Assembly: GCF_020567375.1 (NCBI RefSeq)
Contig: NZ_JAJBZM010000001.1
Coordinates: forward strand, 295,396 to 359,395
Direction of reading: 5' to 3'
Source: Janibacter melonis
GTDB taxonomy: Bacteria > Actinomycetota > Actinomycetes > Actinomycetales > Dermatophilaceae
Length of the DNA stretch: 64,000 nt
This document shows positions 62,319 through 64,000 of this stretch, in pieces (position 1 is the first letter of the stretch; each line of letters begins with the position of its first letter). Below the pieces are notes generated by a model. The model had not been told where the DNA came from. It made no database searches and worked only from the letters and a program-made list of their open reading frames with translations. Made by a program: the position numbers and the translations under genes.

Positions 62319-63002
62319 GTGAGCACGACCACCGACGGACGCAGCGCGCGCTGGGACGCGCACCGCCAGCAACGACGCGTCGAGCTCGTCGAGGCGGCGC
62401 TGCACGCCATCCGCGAGCACGGCGCCTCCGTCGGGATGGACGAGATCGCGACCTCGGCGGGCACGAGCAAGACCGTCTTCTACCGCCACTTCACCGACCG
62501 CTCCGGCCTCTACCGCGCCGTCGCCGAGCGGGTCGACGAGCTCATCCTGCGCGACGTCGGCCGGGTCGTCGGGCAGAGCCTGCGCGAGACCGATCTCGCC
62601 GAGCTCGACGAGGACCCCCGCTCGCTCATCGCCGCGGCCGTGCGCGCCTACCTCCACCTCGTCGAGCGCGACCCCGAGGTGTACCGCTTCATCGTCTCCG
62701 CGCCGATCGTCGTCGCCGAGCGCACCGGCAACGCCGCCGAGGTCGCCGCCGACACGACCGGCCGGATGGCCCTGCAGATCGGCGACCTCATCGCCCAGGG
62801 CCTCGTCGCCCGCGGCAGCGACCCCGCCCCCGCCCGGGTGTGGGGGCTCTCGCTCGTCGGCATGGTCCGCGCCGCCGCCGACGCCTGGCTCGCCGGCGAG
62901 GTCGGCGAGATCTCCGCCGACGAGCTCACCGAGCAGCTCACCGACCTCGCCTGGCACGGCGCGAAGACCGCGTGGTCACCGGCACACCGCTCCCGGGCCT
63001 GA
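62319..63002 (+). CDS. TetR-family regulator of the fatty-acid genes
   Basis: A 227-residue TetR protein. The helix-turn-helix is at about 20-65 (VELVEAALHAIREHGASVGMDEIATSAGTSKTVFYRHF, cited by its parts GMDEIATSAGTSKTVFYRHF). The start is GTG 62319, supported by the TAGCGT box; an open frame extends to 62088 but would read through the operator. It sits between fadA2 and an acyl-CoA oxidase gene and has an operator in front, so control by acyl-CoA is likely but inferred. Confidence 0.85.
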   Translation: MSTTTDGRSARWDAHRQQRRVELVEAALHAIREHGASVGMDEIATSAGTSKTVFYRHFTDRSGLYRAVAERVDELILRDVGRVVGQSLRETDLAELDEDPRSLIAAAVRAYLHLVERDPEVYRFIVSAPIVVAERTGNAAEVAADTTGRMALQIGDLIAQGLVARGSDPAPARVWGLSLVGMVRAAADAWLAGEVGEISADELTEQLTDLAWHGAKTAWSPAHRSRA

Positions 63003-63033
63003 GACCCCCCGTCGCCCTGCCAGGATGCGGCTC

Positions 63034-64000
63034 ATGGGTACCGCCGAGCAGATCCGGACCGTCCTCGACGGTCGATGGGGCGAGGTGCGCCAGCAGGTGC
63101 GCACCGAGCTCGACCCCGCCGACTTCGCACCGCCGCGCGACCTGCTGCCGATGGACGAGCACCGCCAGCGCACCCTCGACGCCGTCCTGCGGCTCGCCGG
63201 GACGACCGACTTCGCGCGCAACGGGCTGACCCGTGAGCAGGGCGGGACCGACGATCACGGGGCGTCCGTCACCGCCTTCGAGATGCTCGGCCACGCCGAT
63301 CTGTCGGTCTTCGTCAAGGCCGGGGTCCAGTTCGGTCTCTTCGGCGGGGCGATCGCCGGGCTCGGCACCCAGCGGCACTGGGACGCCTACCTGCCCGGGA
63401 TGGCCGACGGCTCGCTGCTCGGGTGCTTCGCGATGACCGAGACGGGGCACGGCTCCGACGTGCAGTCCCTGCTGACGACCGCGACCTACCTGCCCGAGAG
63501 CGACGAGCTCGAGATCCACAGCCCCTCGCTCGCCGCGCGCAAGGACTACATCGGCGGCGCGGCCCGCGACGCCCGTCTCGCGGCCGTCTTCGCCCAGCTC
63601 GTCGTGGACGGCGAGCAGCACGGCGTGCACTGCGTCCTCGTGCCGATCCGCGACGGGGACGGCACCGTCCGCCCAGGGGTCACCGTCGGCGACTGCGGCG
63701 CGAAGATGGGGCTGCGCGGCGTCGACAACGGCCGGCTCAGCTTCGACCACGTCCGGGTGCCGCGGCACAACCTGCTCAACCGCTACGGCACGATCGACGA
63801 CGACGGGCGCTACCACTCCCCGATCGAGAGCGCGTCGCGCCGCTTCTTCACCATGCTCGGCACGCTCGTGCGCGGGCGGATCTCCGTGGCCGGCGGCGCC
63901 GGTGCCGCGACCCGCACGGCGCTGACCCTCGCCATCACCTACGCCGAGCACCGCACGCAGTTCCACGTGCCGAGCGGCGAGCGCGAGGTGCACCTGCTCG
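63034..64000 (+). CDS. Acyl-CoA oxidase/dehydrogenase, N-terminal part
   Basis: Open to the window end (322 codons plus one base). Translation gives MGTAEQIRTVLDGRWGEVRQ near the start, then SVFVKAGVQFGLFGGAIAGLG, the FAD-binding GCFAMTETGHGSDVQSL and KDYIGGAARDARLAAVFAQL, typical of acyl-CoA oxidases (ACOX). ATG 63034 follows a weak CAGGAT box by 7 nt; ATG 63025 is in frame. Function: first step of beta-oxidation, forming enoyl-CoA. It is the third element of the fatty-acid locus and is truncated only by the window edge. Confidence 0.85.
   Translation, partial: MGTAEQIRTVLDGRWGEVRQQVRTELDPADFAPPRDLLPMDEHRQRTLDAVLRLAGTTDFARNGLTREQGGTDDHGASVTAFEMLGHADLSVFVKAGVQFGLFGGAIAGLGTQRHWDAYLPGMADGSLLGCFAMTETGHGSDVQSLLTTATYLPESDELEIHSPSLAARKDYIGGAARDARLAAVFAQLVVDGEQHGVHCVLVPIRDGDGTVRPGVTVGDCGAKMGLRGVDNGRLSFDHVRVPRHNLLNRYGTIDDDGRYHSPIESASRRFFTMLGTLVRGRISVAGGAGAATRTALTLAITYAEHRTQFHVPSGEREVHLL

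Overview
The window is very GC-rich (roughly 70% or more by eye). Most genes have clear actinobacterial relatives and the gene order is that of actinobacterial core chromosome: pgsA-like/DUF881/sbp/DUF881/gcvH/garA/ftsR, der-cmk-tyrA-rluB-scpB-scpA-parA-xerD-ald, rel-apt-secFD-yajC-ruvBAC-yebC, pimA/patA/pgsA1/HIT/thrS, and an htdX-fabG4-fadA2 fatty-acid module. PI-mannoside genes, a FtsR-type MerR regulator, TAnnnT -10 boxes and many leaderless starts point to a high-GC Gram-positive, probably Micrococcales (Intrasporangiaceae-like). The genus cannot be fixed from the sequence. No prophage, IS element, CRISPR array or rRNA was seen; one tRNA (Pro, GGG) was found.

Layout. 1-4.5 kb: minus-strand cell-envelope/metabolic-control cluster. 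4.5-13.7 kb: PatB-type C-S lyase, then the complete kdp potassium system (kdpF, A, B, C, D, E) preceded by a 27-codon membrane microprotein. 13.7-18.3 kb: accessory transport (DASS symporter, TSUP permease, TetR/MFS pair with a visible operator). 18.3-27.7 kb: tRNA-Pro and the der-to-ald run (ribosome assembly, CMP kinase, tyrosine synthesis, condensin ScpAB, ParA-like ATPase, XerD). 27.8-32.8 kb: a membrane protein, an XRE regulator with a Cys cluster, hisS, a metallo-hydrolase and a DUF349 protein. 32.8-42.7 kb: Rel, Apt, SecDF-YajC, RuvABC under a LexA box, YebC. 42.7-45.6 kb: an insertion-like stretch (GNAT, a secreted three-repeat protein, FdhD). 45.7-53.5 kb: PimA/PatA/PgsA1, a two-gene membrane cassette, HIT, GNAT, ThrS. 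53.6-64 kb: APH-like kinase, FUSC protein, racemase/LysR pair, methionine aminopeptidase, HtdX/FabG4/FadA2, a TetR regulator and the start of an acyl-CoA oxidase.

How it works together: most minus-strand genes form tightly coupled operons with 4-nt ATGA/GTGA overlaps. Control is visible at several places: LexA at ruvCAB, a TetR palindrome over the divergent fadA2/tetR promoters, another TetR palindrome over the MFS promoter, and KdpDE beside kdpFABC.

The most unusual signal is not a gene. The 9-mer GCGAAGGGG occurs 34 times by hand count (about 2 expected from base composition), on both strands, in several reading frames and preferentially at gene ends, once as an inverted pair in a long stem-loop. 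This resembles the behaviour of DNA-uptake or other genome-signature sequences.
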